The notes beneath the pieces are model-generated. The model saw only the letters and a list, made by a program, of their open reading frames with translations, did not search any database and had not been told where the DNA came from. A stretch of 64,000 bases of DNA, taken from the NCBI RefSeq assembly GCF_001315015.1, contig NZ_CP012915.1, positions 558,001 through 622,000 on the forward strand, in the 5' to 3' direction. The position numbers and the translations under genes are program-made. The DNA is from Azospirillum brasilense. Its GTDB lineage: Bacteria; Pseudomonadota; Alphaproteobacteria; Azospirillales; Azospirillaceae. How positions within the stretch are numbered: position 1 is the stretch's first letter; each line of letters begins with the position of its first letter. Positions 47,764 to 56,486 of this stretch are shown piece by piece.

Positions 47764-50622
47764 ATGCCGTCCGTAACCGCCATTATTGCGCGTCTCGCCC
47801 GACGGTTGGGCGCGGTTTTGCTCTTCGCTCTTCTTTTCACCACTCCGGCCCTGGCCACGGTCCTGCCGCAGGCGGAGCGCGGCGTGCTCGATCTGCGCGG
47901 CTGGTACGCGGACCTCGACGGACCGGTGTCGCTGGACGGCGAGTGGCTGGTGTCCTGGGACCGTTTGGCCGGTGAGGAAAGCCTGAACCCGCTGCCGGAA
48001 CCGGACGGACGAATCTGGACGCCATTTACCCTGCCGGCGATCTGGAACGGCGCCGAGCGCCCGGACGGGCAGGAGATGGGCGGATTTGGCGCCGCCACCT
48101 TCCGCCTGAAGATTCTGCTGCCGCCCGGCATGCCGCCGCTGACGCTGAAGATGCCGCCGGTCAATTCGGCCATGCGGGTGTGGGTGGACGGCCGCTCGGT
48201 CGCCGCCGCCGGGGTTCCGGCCCTGGCCGCCGCGCAGGAGCAGTCCTCCTCCGTCTCCCGCTTCGTCACGCTGCATGGCGGCCAGCGGGTGATCGAACTG
48301 GCGGTGGAGGTCTCCAACCACTTTCATTTCGAGGGCGGGATCGGGCGCACGATCTATCTCGACGCCAACGGTGGGCTGTCGCGGCTGTGGCAGCGGCAGT
48401 TGATGACCAACGCCGGGGCGTTGATGTCCTTGTCCCTGATGGCGTTGTTCATCGGCGCCTTCCTCCGTCGGCGCCTCTCGGCGGCCCCGCTGTTCCTGGT
48501 CATGCTGCTGGCCGCCTGCGCCATGCGGCTGATCTGCACCAGCGAACTGCTGCGCGTCTTCTTCCCCGGCGTGTCGGAGGTGTGGGCCTACCGGCTGGAA
48601 TATCTGCCGATCTACATGTTCTACCCGATCTACTTCCACTTGCTGCGCGAGCTGTTTCCCGGATGCCTGCACCGCGGGGTGGGGCGTGCCATGATGGCGG
48701 TCGCGGTGCCGGGCATGTTCCTGGTGCTGGTGACCGAACCGGCGCAATTCACCCGGTTGCGCGACGTGGCGAGCCTGCTGCTGGTGCTGTCGGCCCTGTA
48801 CTTCGCGTGGCGCCTCACCGTCGCCGCCCTGCGTCGCCATTCCGGCGCGCTTCTGCTGGGGGCGGGGGCACTCGCCTTCCTGGGATCGGTGGTGCACGAC
48901 GCGCTGATGTACGCGCATTTCTTCGAGAGCATCGACCTCGTGCCCTACGGGGCGCTGCTGTTCCTGTTCGGCCACGCGCTTGTGCTGGGGCGGCGGGTGG
49001 AGACGGCCTTCCTCAATGAGCGCCGGCTGTCGCAGGAACTGGTCGCCCTCAACGAGGGGTTGGAACTCCAGATCGCCGAACGCACCCGCGCCCTGTCGGA
49101 CAAGTCCGCGACGCTGGAACGCTTCCTCGCCAACCTCAGCCACGAGGTCCGGACTCCGCTGAACGCCATTCTGGGCATGGTGCGGGTGATCCGTCGCGAG
49201 GGGGCGACCGACCAGTTGGACGAGCGGCTGCGCGTCGCGGACGGAGCGGGGCGGCACCTCGTCTCCATGCTCGACACCATCCTCGACCTGTCGCGCCTGG
49301 AGGCGGGCCGGATGGAATTGCACCCCCAGCCCACCGACGTGGTGGCGCTGGTCGAGGACGCGGTGGCGCTGATGCGCGCGGGCGCCGAGGAGAAGGACCT
49401 CGCCCTGTCCCTGACGGTCAGCGGGCTGGGGGCGGAGCGCTTTTGGATCGATCCATTGCGCTTGCGCCAGATCGTTCTGAACCTGTTGAGCAACGCCGTG
49501 AAATTCACCGAACGCGGCGGGGTGGAGGTGACACTGACCGCCAGGCCGCCGCCGCCGGATGCGGCCAGCGGGACGGTCGTCCTATGCCTGACCGTGGCGG
49601 ACAGCGGTCCCGGTGTGCCGCGGGCGGCGCAGGGCATCATCTTCGAACCCTTTCATCGGCTGGAAGGAACCCGCCTGGAGGGCAACCGCCGCGACGGCGC
49701 CGGCCTGGGTCTCGCCATCGTGAACGGGCTTGTCCGGCTGATGGGCGGCGACGTTTGCCTGGAAGGCAGACCGGGCGGCGGCTCCCTCTTCACGGTCTCG
49801 CTGGCGACACGTCCACTGCCGGTGGCCGATCCGTCGCCGGACCGCGCCGCTCCCATGCCGGTGCCGGGAAGCCTGGACATCCTGGTGGTGGAGGACGCGC
49901 CGGAGAACCAAGCCATCCTTCGGGAGTATCTGGCGCCCGGCGGCCACCGCGCCGTCTATGTGGAGAGCGGGGAGGAGGCCTTGGCGGTTCTGGCGGCCAG
50001 GACTGTGGATGTCGTGCTGCTCGACATGCGGTTGCCGGGCATCGATGGGGTGGAGGTGACGCGGCGCATCCGCGCGTTGCCCGACGCCGAACGGGCGCTG
50101 GTGCCGGTGATCGCGGTGACCGCCAACAGCTCGCCGGAGGACCGGGCGGACTATCTGGAGGCCGGCGTGGACGAGGTGGTGGCGAAGCCGGTGGACCCCG
50201 ACGCGCTTCAGGACGCGCTCGCCCGCCACGCGCCGTCCGGCTCGTGCGCGCCCGCTCCGTCCTTTGCGGTTCAGGGGGCGCCGCTCACCGGGAGACCGGT
50301 CACGGGCGGGCTCTCCAGCGCCGACCGCGCGCGGTTGATGGATCGCTTTGCCCAAGCCTGCCGGGATGTGCTGGCGGTTCTCGATGATGAGGACTCGCCG
50401 CCCCGGCGGGTCGTCGACGCGGCCCACCGCATGAAGGGCAGCGGCGGCACCTATGGATTTCCAGAGGTGAGCGCCGCGGCGCGGGCGCTGGAGCGGACGG
50501 CGCAGGCCGTCGAAAGCGGGAGCGGGGGGGCCGCTTCCATGCAAGGGGACACGGCGGCGCTGCGGGACCGGCTTCACGCCGCTCTACGCGCCATCGAAAA
50601 GGGGGAGGCGGGACTGACATGA
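47764..50622 (+). CDS. Hybrid sensor histidine kinase with 7TMR-DISM sensor, receiver and HPt domains
   Basis: The 952-residue protein starts with a signal peptide (ending TPALA) and a periplasmic beta-sandwich sensor (about 30-190). Seven membrane helices follow (about 200-410), as in 7TMR-DISM receptors. The transmitter has the phospho-accepting histidine 460 in ANLSHEVRTPLNAILG, the N box NLLSNAVKFTERG, DSGPGVP and GAGLGLAIVNGLVRLMGG. A receiver follows with aspartate 754 in VVLLDMRLPG, then an HPt domain with histidine 888 in AAHRMKGSGGTYG. Phosphate should pass H460-D754-H888 to the response regulator encoded 49 bp downstream. Periplasmic carbohydrate-like ligands are usual for this sensor type. 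The start at 47764 is chosen for the signal peptide; 47710 would add a cysteine-rich leader. Confidence 0.93.
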   Translation: MPSVTAIIARLARRLGAVLLFALLFTTPALATVLPQAERGVLDLRGWYADLDGPVSLDGEWLVSWDRLAGEESLNPLPEPDGRIWTPFTLPAIWNGAERPDGQEMGGFGAATFRLKILLPPGMPPLTLKMPPVNSAMRVWVDGRSVAAAGVPALAAAQEQSSSVSRFVTLHGGQRVIELAVEVSNHFHFEGGIGRTIYLDANGGLSRLWQRQLMTNAGALMSLSLMALFIGAFLRRRLSAAPLFLVMLLAACAMRLICTSELLRVFFPGVSEVWAYRLEYLPIYMFYPIYFHLLRELFPGCLHRGVGRAMMAVAVPGMFLVLVTEPAQFTRLRDVASLLLVLSALYFAWRLTVAALRRHSGALLLGAGALAFLGSVVHDALMYAHFFESIDLVPYGALLFLFGHALVLGRRVETAFLNERRLSQELVALNEGLELQIAERTRALSDKSATLERFLANLSHEVRTPLNAILGMVRVIRREGATDQLDERLRVADGAGRHLVSMLDTILDLSRLEAGRMELHPQPTDVVALVEDAVALMRAGAEEKDLALSLTVSGLGAERFWIDPLRLRQIVLNLLSNAVKFTERGGVEVTLTARPPPPDAASGTVVLCLTVADSGPGVPRAAQGIIFEPFHRLEGTRLEGNRRDGAGLGLAIVNGLVRLMGGDVCLEGRPGGGSLFTVSLATRPLPVADPSPDRAAPMPVPGSLDILVVEDAPENQAILREYLAPGGHRAVYVESGEEALAVLAARTVDVVLLDMRLPGIDGVEVTRRIRALPDAERALVPVIAVTANSSPEDRADYLEAGVDEVVAKPVDPDALQDALARHAPSGSCAPAPSFAVQGAPLTGRPVTGGLSSADRARLMDRFAQACRDVLAVLDDEDSPPRRVVDAAHRMKGSGGTYGFPEVSAAARALERTAQAVESGSGGAASMQGDTAALRDRLHAALRAIEKGEAGLT

Positions 50623-50671
50623 CGGTGACGAGAGTTGATGCGACGGGAGCGGCATCGGTGGGCAGGGCGGC

Positions 50672-51421
50672 ATGAGCGTCGGATCGGAGCTGGTCGGGCG
50701 GACCGTGCTGGTGGTCGAGGATTCTCCCGAAACGCAGGATTTGATTGCCACTTATTTGGAGCACCAGGGGTTGCGGGTGCTGCGGGCCGCAAACGGGGCG
50801 GAACTGACGGAGCGCATCGCGCAGGATCGGCCGGACCTTGTGCTGCTCGACATCAACCTGCCGGATTGCGACGGGCTGGCCCTTGCCGAGCGGCTGAGGC
50901 TGGGGGAAACCGTTCCGCTGATCTTCGTGACCGGTCGCGACAGCCCGACCGACCGCATCGCCGGCCTGTCCCACGGCGGCGACTATGTGACCAAGCCGGT
51001 CGACCTGCTGGAATTGCTGATCCGCATCCGCAATCTGCTGCGCCGCTCGGGGGCATCCGCGAGTCCGTCCGTGCCCGCCGAAAGCGCCGCGGTTCCAGCG
51101 CCCGACGCGCCGCTTGCCTTCCGGGGTTGGCGGCTGGATCTGGTGCGCCGTGCGCTGTTCCGTCCCGACGGTTCCTATCTCGCTTTGACGACGGGGGAGT
51201 TCAATATCCTGGCGGCATTGGCGGCCATGCGGCCCAACCCGGTCAGCCGCGAATATCTGCTGGACGTGATCAGCAACCGCGACCCGCGCTCCATCAGCGA
51301 GCATACGGTCGATACGTTGATCACCCGGCTGCGTCGCAAGATGCGGCTGGATGACGGCGCGGCCTCGCCGATCGTTACCGTCCGTGGGGTCGGATATGCA
51401 TTGGAATCTGACGAATCTTGA
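50672..51421 (+). CDS. OmpR-family response regulator
   Basis: The 249-residue protein has a receiver domain (VLVVEDSPETQDLIATYLEH, phospho-acceptor aspartate 60 in LVLLDINLPDCDG, FVTGRDSPTDRIAGLSHGGD, lysine in YVTKPVD). A proline/alanine linker leads to an OmpR-type winged helix ending IVTVRGVGYALESDES. It is the partner of the upstream hybrid kinase, receiving phosphate from its HPt domain. The combination resembles TorS/TorR. Targets are unknown; the palindromes at 51472-51502 directly downstream are candidates. Confidence 0.92.
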   Translation: MSVGSELVGRTVLVVEDSPETQDLIATYLEHQGLRVLRAANGAELTERIAQDRPDLVLLDINLPDCDGLALAERLRLGETVPLIFVTGRDSPTDRIAGLSHGGDYVTKPVDLLELLIRIRNLLRRSGASASPSVPAESAAVPAPDAPLAFRGWRLDLVRRALFRPDGSYLALTTGEFNILAALAAMRPNPVSREYLLDVISNRDPRSISEHTVDTLITRLRRKMRLDDGAASPIVTVRGVGYALESDES

Positions 51422-51471
51422 CGATAATGATTAATATGCAATAATAAACCGCACGTTACTCTGTTCAAAAA

Positions 51472-51502
51472 GTATCAACGGCCGTTGATACGCGTTCGAA
51501 CG
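51472..51502. promoter_or_regulatory. Perfect 20-bp palindrome plus adjacent 10-bp palindrome
   Basis: GTATCAACGGCCGTTGATAC (51472-51491) is perfectly self-complementary and is followed by CGTTCGAACG (51493-51502), also perfect. They lie 150 bp upstream of the receiver/winged-helix gene, in the AT-rich 230-bp gap after the response regulator. TATACA at 51512-51517 may be a -10 element just downstream. Autoregulation by the winged-helix protein is a reasonable inference. Confidence 0.55.
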
Positions 51503-51651
51503 GGGTAATGCTATACATCACCCAACGAATGATTGACGGTTCCAAGCGGGTACCTGGAGATGGCGGAGCGTTCCGTCGCATCGGGTCGCCGCGCCGGACC
51601 TGACACCGCCGCCGGCCAACCGGCGCGCGATCTGATGCGGGTGAGAGCGGC

Positions 51652-52692
51652 ATGCAACGGTCCCTGGTTTCGCGTTCGGCGGAGCGTATCGCGCTGGCTG
51701 GTCAAACGGCGGCGGGTTGCCCAGCACCGAGTTACACGGCGGCACCTTCCATTCTGATCATCGGCAACGACAGCGCGGCTATCGTCGGCATTCGTGACTG
51801 TGCCCTGCGGCTCGGTCACCAGGTGCAGGACACGCGCGACGTGATCTCGGCGCTGGGCCTGCTCGACGTGGACCGCAGCGTCGGCGTCGTGTTCGTGGAT
51901 GGTGGGTCGCCCTGGTTCGACGGGCTGGCGCTGATGGAGCGGCTGCACCGCACCCATCGCGGCCTCGCCTGCATCCTCTTCGCCCGCAACCCCGAGGCGG
52001 ACGATGTGGTGCGCGCCCTGCGGCTGGAAGCTGCCGACGTGGTCACCGACCCGGAGGATGAGGCGCAGATCGAACGCGCGCTCGCCCGCGTCCTCAACGG
52101 CGGGGAGGGGATCGCCTCGTCGGCCCCGCATCGGTCGCCGGTGTCGATGGGCAGCCATGACGACGCGCTGGAGCAGGCCTACCGCCATGGGTTGGCGTTG
52201 GTCGAGACGGTGCGCGCCTTGCGCGGAGAGGCTGCGGCGGCCCGCGTGATGCCCTTCGTCGCGGCCCATCGCGCGGCCGCGGCACCAGCAACCGCTCCTG
52301 CTGCAATCGCAACCGCGGTTCACCCCGATTGCGAAGCGGCGGCCGAAGGCGGCGCGCCGGACAGCCTGGGCATTCTGACGGCGATCCGGCGCAAGCGCGC
52401 CGCCCGCGAGAAGTTTTTCCCCAAGGGCCTGTTCGAGGATCCCTGCTGGGACATGCTGCTGGACCTGATGATCAACCATCTTCAGGGGCGGCGGATTTCC
52501 GTGTCGTCGCTGTGCATCGCATCCGGCGTGGCGCAGACCACGGCGCTGCGCCGCATCACCGACCTGCACGACCGCGGGCTGGTCCGTCGCATCGCCGACG
52601 ACAAGGACGGGCGCCGCGTCTTCATCGAACTGACCGAAGAGGGCGTCGCCGCCATGGAGCGTTACGTGGAGACGGTCGGCCCGCTGGGCTGA
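51652..52692 (+). CDS. Receiver-like / winged-helix (MarR-type) regulator, paralogue of 38371-39348
   Basis: The 346-residue protein has an N-terminal receiver-like domain (about 33-150). It keeps aspartate 83 at the phospho-acceptor position (VVFVDGGSPWFDG) but has only part of the acidic pocket (ILIIGNDSAA). A linker with alanine/proline repeats follows. The C-terminal winged helix (about 255-346) includes ISVSSLCIASGVAQTTALRR and GLVRRIADDKDGRRVFIELT and is about 85% identical by eye to the paralogue 13 kb away, so the two should recognise similar DNA. No kinase is adjacent on the same transcript, but the hybrid kinase/OmpR pair lies just upstream. Confidence 0.75.
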   Translation: MQRSLVSRSAERIALAGQTAAGCPAPSYTAAPSILIIGNDSAAIVGIRDCALRLGHQVQDTRDVISALGLLDVDRSVGVVFVDGGSPWFDGLALMERLHRTHRGLACILFARNPEADDVVRALRLEAADVVTDPEDEAQIERALARVLNGGEGIASSAPHRSPVSMGSHDDALEQAYRHGLALVETVRALRGEAAAARVMPFVAAHRAAAAPATAPAAIATAVHPDCEAAAEGGAPDSLGILTAIRRKRAAREKFFPKGLFEDPCWDMLLDLMINHLQGRRISVSSLCIASGVAQTTALRRITDLHDRGLVRRIADDKDGRRVFIELTEEGVAAMERYVETVGPLG

Positions 52693-52919
52693 TCGCCTTC
52701 CGCTCCCGCCTCCGCTTGGCGCGAGCAATCCGGCCAGGGGCAAGCGCAGGAAGGGAAGCGGCACTCGTCGCCGTTCACATCGCTGGCCTGCACGGCGATC
52801 TTGTAGCGCAGGCCGTGGGCCGACGGGGTGTCGATCAGGCCGCAGGCCTCGTAGACCTCGACGTTGACGCGGGCCGATTGCAGGGCAACCCGCGCAATCT
52901 GTTTTGGATCCTTCATCAT
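52662..52919 (-). CDS. Small hypothetical protein with a four-cysteine C-terminal cluster
   Basis: The 85-residue protein begins MMKDPKQIARVALQSARVNV and contains EVYEACGLIDTPSAHGLRYK, then ECRFPSCACPWPDC, a compact cluster of four cysteines that could bind zinc or an iron-sulfur cluster. Its 3' end overlaps the convergent regulator gene by 31 bp. Two adjacent ATG codons can serve as start. Third-position GC is high, which supports coding. No family is recognised. Confidence 0.55.
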   Translation of the reverse strand: MMKDPKQIARVALQSARVNVEVYEACGLIDTPSAHGLRYKIAVQASDVNGDECRFPSCACPWPDCSRQAEAGAEGDQPSGPTVST

Positions 52920-53027
52920 CGCCGTCTCGGCCTCGCTTCCGCTGCGTCGTCGGTCCTTTCAACGCATGTTCGGAGCCGTTGTGCCAGGGCGTATCGGGAG
53001 GACTTCCTTTGGACGGCCACGGCCCCC

Positions 53028-54986
53028 TTACGGTTCGCGCCACATCGACCGATAGGCCTCCTCCAGCGATCGGGCGAAGGCCGGTGCGTCGCACAGCGGC
53101 GACCGGCGCATGCGCTCCCGCAGGCCGGCGCGCAGCGCGGCCAGGGACTCCGGGTCGCCGACCAGCGCGGCGGTCTTGGCGACATAGTCATCCGGGCTGT
53201 CCGCCACCAGCCGGTCGGCGAGGCCGAGCGTTTCCAGGAAGCTGCCCCCGATCCGTCCCGCCCAGCGGTCGCCGCGCAGGGTGACCACCGGCACGCCCAT
53301 CCACAGGCTTTCAGCCGTCGTCGTGCCGCCACCGAATGGGGTGGGGGACAACGCGAGGTCAATGCGGTTGTGGCTGTTGAAATAGTCCGCCCGTGGCGTC
53401 TTTCCTTCCATGCGCAAGCGGTTCGCTGCGACGCCGTGCGCGGCGAACTGGTCGCGCAGAGCCTGCCGCACCCCGTAATCGGCGAACTCCCGCGATTTCA
53501 GCAGCAGGCGGGCTTGCGGCAGTGCGGTCAGGACCTGAGCCCACAGCGCGACGGTCGGCCGGGTGATCTTGGCCCGGTTGTGGAAGGCGCCGAGCGTGAC
53601 CGGACCGCCGCCGAGCATGGGAAGCGGCCCGATCGGCACATCCTCCGCCGGCGGGGTGAAGCACAGGTAGCTGCCGGGCAGGCGCCAGACCTTCTCGGTG
53701 AAGAAGCGCTCTTCCCCCGGCGGCAGGACATGGCGGTCGGCGATGATCCAATCCATGGCCGACAGGCCGGTCGTCCCGAAGTAACCGAGCCAGCTCGCCT
53801 GGACGGGCGCGGGCCGCCGGGCGAACAGGGTGAGCCTGTTGTTTCCCGTATGGCCGGAGAGATCGACGAGGATGTCGATGCCGTCCCGCCGGATCAACTC
53901 GGCCACCGCCGCGTCGTCCATGCCGACGATCGGGCGCCATCCGTCGGCGGCGGCGCGAAGGCTCTCCGTCACGTCGTCGGTCCGGCCGTTGTTGGCGTAG
54001 CCGAAGGCGGTGACCGTCTTGCGGTCGTGCGCCCTCAGGACGCTTTCCAGGAAGTAGCCGACCGGATGGCTGTTGAAGTCGCTGGAGACGTAGCCGATGC
54101 GCAGTGGGCGGTGACCATCGTCCCGCACCACCGGAGCGGCCGCCGGGAGCCCGCCGTCGTTTCGTCCGGCCCAGTCGCGGGCGGCGGCGAGGAAGTCGGC
54201 GTTGCCGCACTCCGGCAGGTAATGCTGGGCCATCAGGACGTTGCTGTGCGCCATCGGGAAATTCGGACGGTGCGTCAGCGCCGAACGGTAGGCGGCCATG
54301 GCTTGGTCCAGATGCCCTTGCCCCTTCAGGGTGTTGCCGAGGTTGGACCAAGCCAGGGCAAAATCGGGACGGAAGGTCAGGGCGACGCGGTAGGCCGCCG
54401 CCGCTTCACCCAGCCGGTCCTGCAGGTCCAGGGCGTAGCCGAGGTTGCCGTGGGACTCGGCGTTGGAGGGCGCCGCCTGGATGGCGTCGGTGAAGGCGGC
54501 GATGGCGGCGTCGGTCTGTCCGACCTCCAGGAACAAGGAGCCGAGGTTGTTCAACGCCTCCACGAAGCCGGGCTGGAGCGCGATGGCCTGACGGTAGGCG
54601 GCGACGCTTTCGTTGGGCCGGCGCTGCTGGCGGAACAGGTTGCCCAGCCGGAAATGGATGTCCGCCCGGTCGGGACCGAGGCGCAGCGCCGACATCAGGG
54701 CGTCCAGCGCCTCGTCCGTGCGGCCGGCGTCGAGCAGAGAGGAACTGAGATTCAAGTGGTATTCCAAGGCATCCCGGATGGACAGGGCGGTGCGGATGCT
54801 GGCGATGCCGCCGTCGTGATCGCCCCGCTCGGACAGCAGCACGCCCAGCAGGTGCCAAGCGTCGGGGTTCCGCGGCTCGCGCTTCAGGATCTGGCGGTAC
54901 GCCCGCTCCGCCTCGTCGCCGCGGCCGTCGTTGTGCAGGGTCAGGGCATCGGTGAGCGAGGGCCGGGCGGTACGGCGGTCCGTCAT
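53028..54986 (-). CDS. TPR-repeat O-GlcNAc-transferase-like (GT41/SPINDLY) glycosyltransferase
   Basis: The 652-residue protein has about seven tetratricopeptide repeats in the first 280 residues (for example RADIHFRLGNLFRQQRRPNE, EALNNLGSLFLEVGQTDAAI, AESHGNLGYALDLQDRLGEA). The GT41 catalytic region follows, with YVSSDFNSHPVGYF (about 300), LVDLSGHTGNNRL, APVQASWLGYFGTTGL and the nucleotide-sugar motif FGGGTTTAESLWMGVPVVTL. Such enzymes transfer GlcNAc or another sugar onto protein serine/threonine or, in bacteria, onto flagellin or surface proteins. ATG 54986 is chosen; ATG 55013 would add nine residues. The gene appears monocistronic. Confidence 0.88.
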   Translation of the reverse strand: MTDRRTARPSLTDALTLHNDGRGDEAERAYRQILKREPRNPDAWHLLGVLLSERGDHDGGIASIRTALSIRDALEYHLNLSSSLLDAGRTDEALDALMSALRLGPDRADIHFRLGNLFRQQRRPNESVAAYRQAIALQPGFVEALNNLGSLFLEVGQTDAAIAAFTDAIQAAPSNAESHGNLGYALDLQDRLGEAAAAYRVALTFRPDFALAWSNLGNTLKGQGHLDQAMAAYRSALTHRPNFPMAHSNVLMAQHYLPECGNADFLAAARDWAGRNDGGLPAAAPVVRDDGHRPLRIGYVSSDFNSHPVGYFLESVLRAHDRKTVTAFGYANNGRTDDVTESLRAAADGWRPIVGMDDAAVAELIRRDGIDILVDLSGHTGNNRLTLFARRPAPVQASWLGYFGTTGLSAMDWIIADRHVLPPGEERFFTEKVWRLPGSYLCFTPPAEDVPIGPLPMLGGGPVTLGAFHNRAKITRPTVALWAQVLTALPQARLLLKSREFADYGVRQALRDQFAAHGVAANRLRMEGKTPRADYFNSHNRIDLALSPTPFGGGTTTAESLWMGVPVVTLRGDRWAGRIGGSFLETLGLADRLVADSPDDYVAKTAALVGDPESLAALRAGLRERMRRSPLCDAPAFARSLEEAYRSMWREP

Positions 54987-55089
54987 GGAGCGTCCATCTT
55001 GAGGAGCGGGCATCGTGGGAGTTGGCGGTGCAACTCGGGGGAGAGTAGACCGCCCGGCCATGTCACGTCCACGAAGGAAGGTGATGGTC

Positions 55090-55497
55090 TCAGCGGAACA
55101 GGCCGGGGACGATCCGGACCATGATTCCGGAGCGGGACGCCACCAGAACGGCGTCCGACCCGGCGCGGACCCAGTGATGGCCGCGCGGCGGCCGGTGCAG
55201 GTGATACGCGGTGGGCGTGGCGATGACGTAGTGCCGCGACGCGTAGGCGGCGGGCAGGCGGTCGCCGGGTTTCCAGTATCGTGCCGTACGGTGGACCGGC
55301 GGCGGCGGGCGATGAGAGTCGGGGCGATGGGTTTGGGGGCGGTGCAAATCGGGGCCGCGATGGTCACGCTCCATCCGCGGCGGTTCGCGATGATCCGGTC
55401 CCCAACCGGCGGCGTAGGCGTCCTGGGTGCCCAGGCCGACCAGCATGGTGGCGGCGGTCAACGCGGTGGTCATGGCGGCGATCAGGGTGCGCGACAT
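55090..55497 (-). CDS. RcnB-family periplasmic protein
   Basis: The 135-residue protein has a signal peptide (1-29, ending DAYA), a His/Pro/Arg-rich middle (DLHRPQTHRPDSHRPPPP) and a C-terminal domain with YWKPGDRLPAAYASRHYVI and PPRGHHWVRAGSDAVLVA. These match the RcnB family named after the E. coli nickel/cobalt homeostasis protein. The many histidines could bind metal in the periplasm. AGAGGG lies just upstream of the ATG. A repeated GTAAC-type element at 55595-55616 lies about 100 bp upstream. Confidence 0.82.
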   Translation of the reverse strand: MSRTLIAAMTTALTAATMLVGLGTQDAYAAGWGPDHREPPRMERDHRGPDLHRPQTHRPDSHRPPPPVHRTARYWKPGDRLPAAYASRHYVIATPTAYHLHRPPRGHHWVRAGSDAVLVASRSGIMVRIVPGLFR

Positions 55498-55594
55498 GGG
55501 GGTGTCCCTCTTCTCGTCAGGCCGGGATCGTGATCCCGATGCCCCGATGCTGCGCGCGCCCTGTTGCCGGCGTGTGTCCGGCGGCCCCCTGTTT

Positions 55595-55616
55595 GGTAAC
55601 GGACTGTTACGGTAAC
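55595..55616. promoter_or_regulatory. GGTAAC direct repeat / GTTACGGTAAC palindrome upstream of the RcnB-like gene
   Basis: GGTAAC occurs at 55595-55600 and 55611-55616, 16 bp apart, and GTTAC (55606-55610) makes GTTACGGTAAC an 11-bp palindrome. It is in the gap upstream of the minus-strand RcnB-like gene and could bind an OmpR-type envelope-stress regulator. Confidence 0.35.
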
Positions 55617-55629
55617 GCTCTGCCCGTCG

Positions 55630-56472
55630 TCAGCCCAGCTCGAAGGTCGTCACGCCGAACAGGCGCGCGGTGTCGATGATTGGGGCGGGGCCGAGATACA
55701 TGCGGGCGGTTTCGAACTGCGGGCTCAGGCCCAACTCCTCCGCCAGCAGGACGGCGTCGCGGTTGACCTCCGGCACGTCGAGAAAAATCGGGCCGGCCCC
55801 CGCCGTGGCGGCGAGCGCCAATGCCAGATCGCGTGCCACGCTGCGGTCGGCGGCATAGAGGGGGCCGATCTTGCTGCCGCTGTGGCAGGGGCGGATCACC
55901 CCGAAGCCGCGCAACGCCCCGTCGACCACGGCGGCCAACGCGGAGGCGCCGGGCAGCGTGATCCAGTTGGACAGGAAGCCGGCGCGCGGCGCCGGGAACA
56001 GCGCGCGGTCCCAGTCCAGCAGCCGGTCGAAGGGCACCGTCCGCGCGTCCACCAGCGCCGCGGCGGAGGAGGTTCCGGCGGGCGGCGCGCCGCCGTAGCG
56101 GATGTTGCGGTAGGCCAGCGCGAAGCCGGACTTGCGGTAATTGTCCTGCTGCGCCACCACCCCGTCCAGCCCGACGGTGCAGCCCTCCAGATGCCCCAGC
56201 CCGGCTTGCCAGAGCTCCCAGCCGAGGCCGCGCCCGCGCATCTCGGGCCGCACGATGTAGAAGCCGAGGAAGCCGAAGTTCCGGGGATAGCGGACGACGG
56301 AGAGGCAGGCCGCGGGCTCGCCGTCCAGCTCCCCGATCAGGAAGCCTTCGGGGTCCACGGCGTGGAAGGCTCCGGCGTCGTGCAGGCCGGGGTTCCAGCC
56401 CTCCGCCCGCGCCCAGTCCACGGCCAGATCCAGCTCGGCCCGGCTCATCACGCGCACGCGGTAGCCTTCCAT
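55630..56472 (-). CDS. GNAT-family acetyltransferase with C-terminal extra domain
   Basis: The 280-residue protein has a GNAT domain in residues 1-130, with motif A around FYIVRPEMRGRGLGWELWQA. A second domain (150-280) contains SNWITLPGASALAAVVDG and GPIFLDVPEVNRDAVLLAEE and is like the Acetyltransf_18/DUF1248-type C-terminal half. GGAGGG precedes the ATG. It is the last gene of the minus-strand importer-racemase operon, 14 bp after the racemase, so it may acetylate an amino acid or amine taken up by this system. Confidence 0.82.
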   Translation of the reverse strand: MEGYRVRVMSRAELDLAVDWARAEGWNPGLHDAGAFHAVDPEGFLIGELDGEPAACLSVVRYPRNFGFLGFYIVRPEMRGRGLGWELWQAGLGHLEGCTVGLDGVVAQQDNYRKSGFALAYRNIRYGGAPPAGTSSAAALVDARTVPFDRLLDWDRALFPAPRAGFLSNWITLPGASALAAVVDGALRGFGVIRPCHSGSKIGPLYAADRSVARDLALALAATAGAGPIFLDVPEVNRDAVLLAEELGLSPQFETARMYLGPAPIIDTARLFGVTTFELG

Positions 56473-56486
56473 GGCGTCCCTCCGGG

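Noticed and set aside
47552-47776. A 74-codon plus-strand frame before the hybrid kinase
   Set aside because: It overlaps the kinase start in another frame, lacks a ribosome site and has a cysteine/arginine-rich translation without a folded pattern.
52329-55124. A 931-codon plus-strand frame opposite the TPR glycosyltransferase
   Set aside because: The minus strand has clear TPR and GT41 motifs. The plus frame starts inside the regulator gene and has no recognisable domain.
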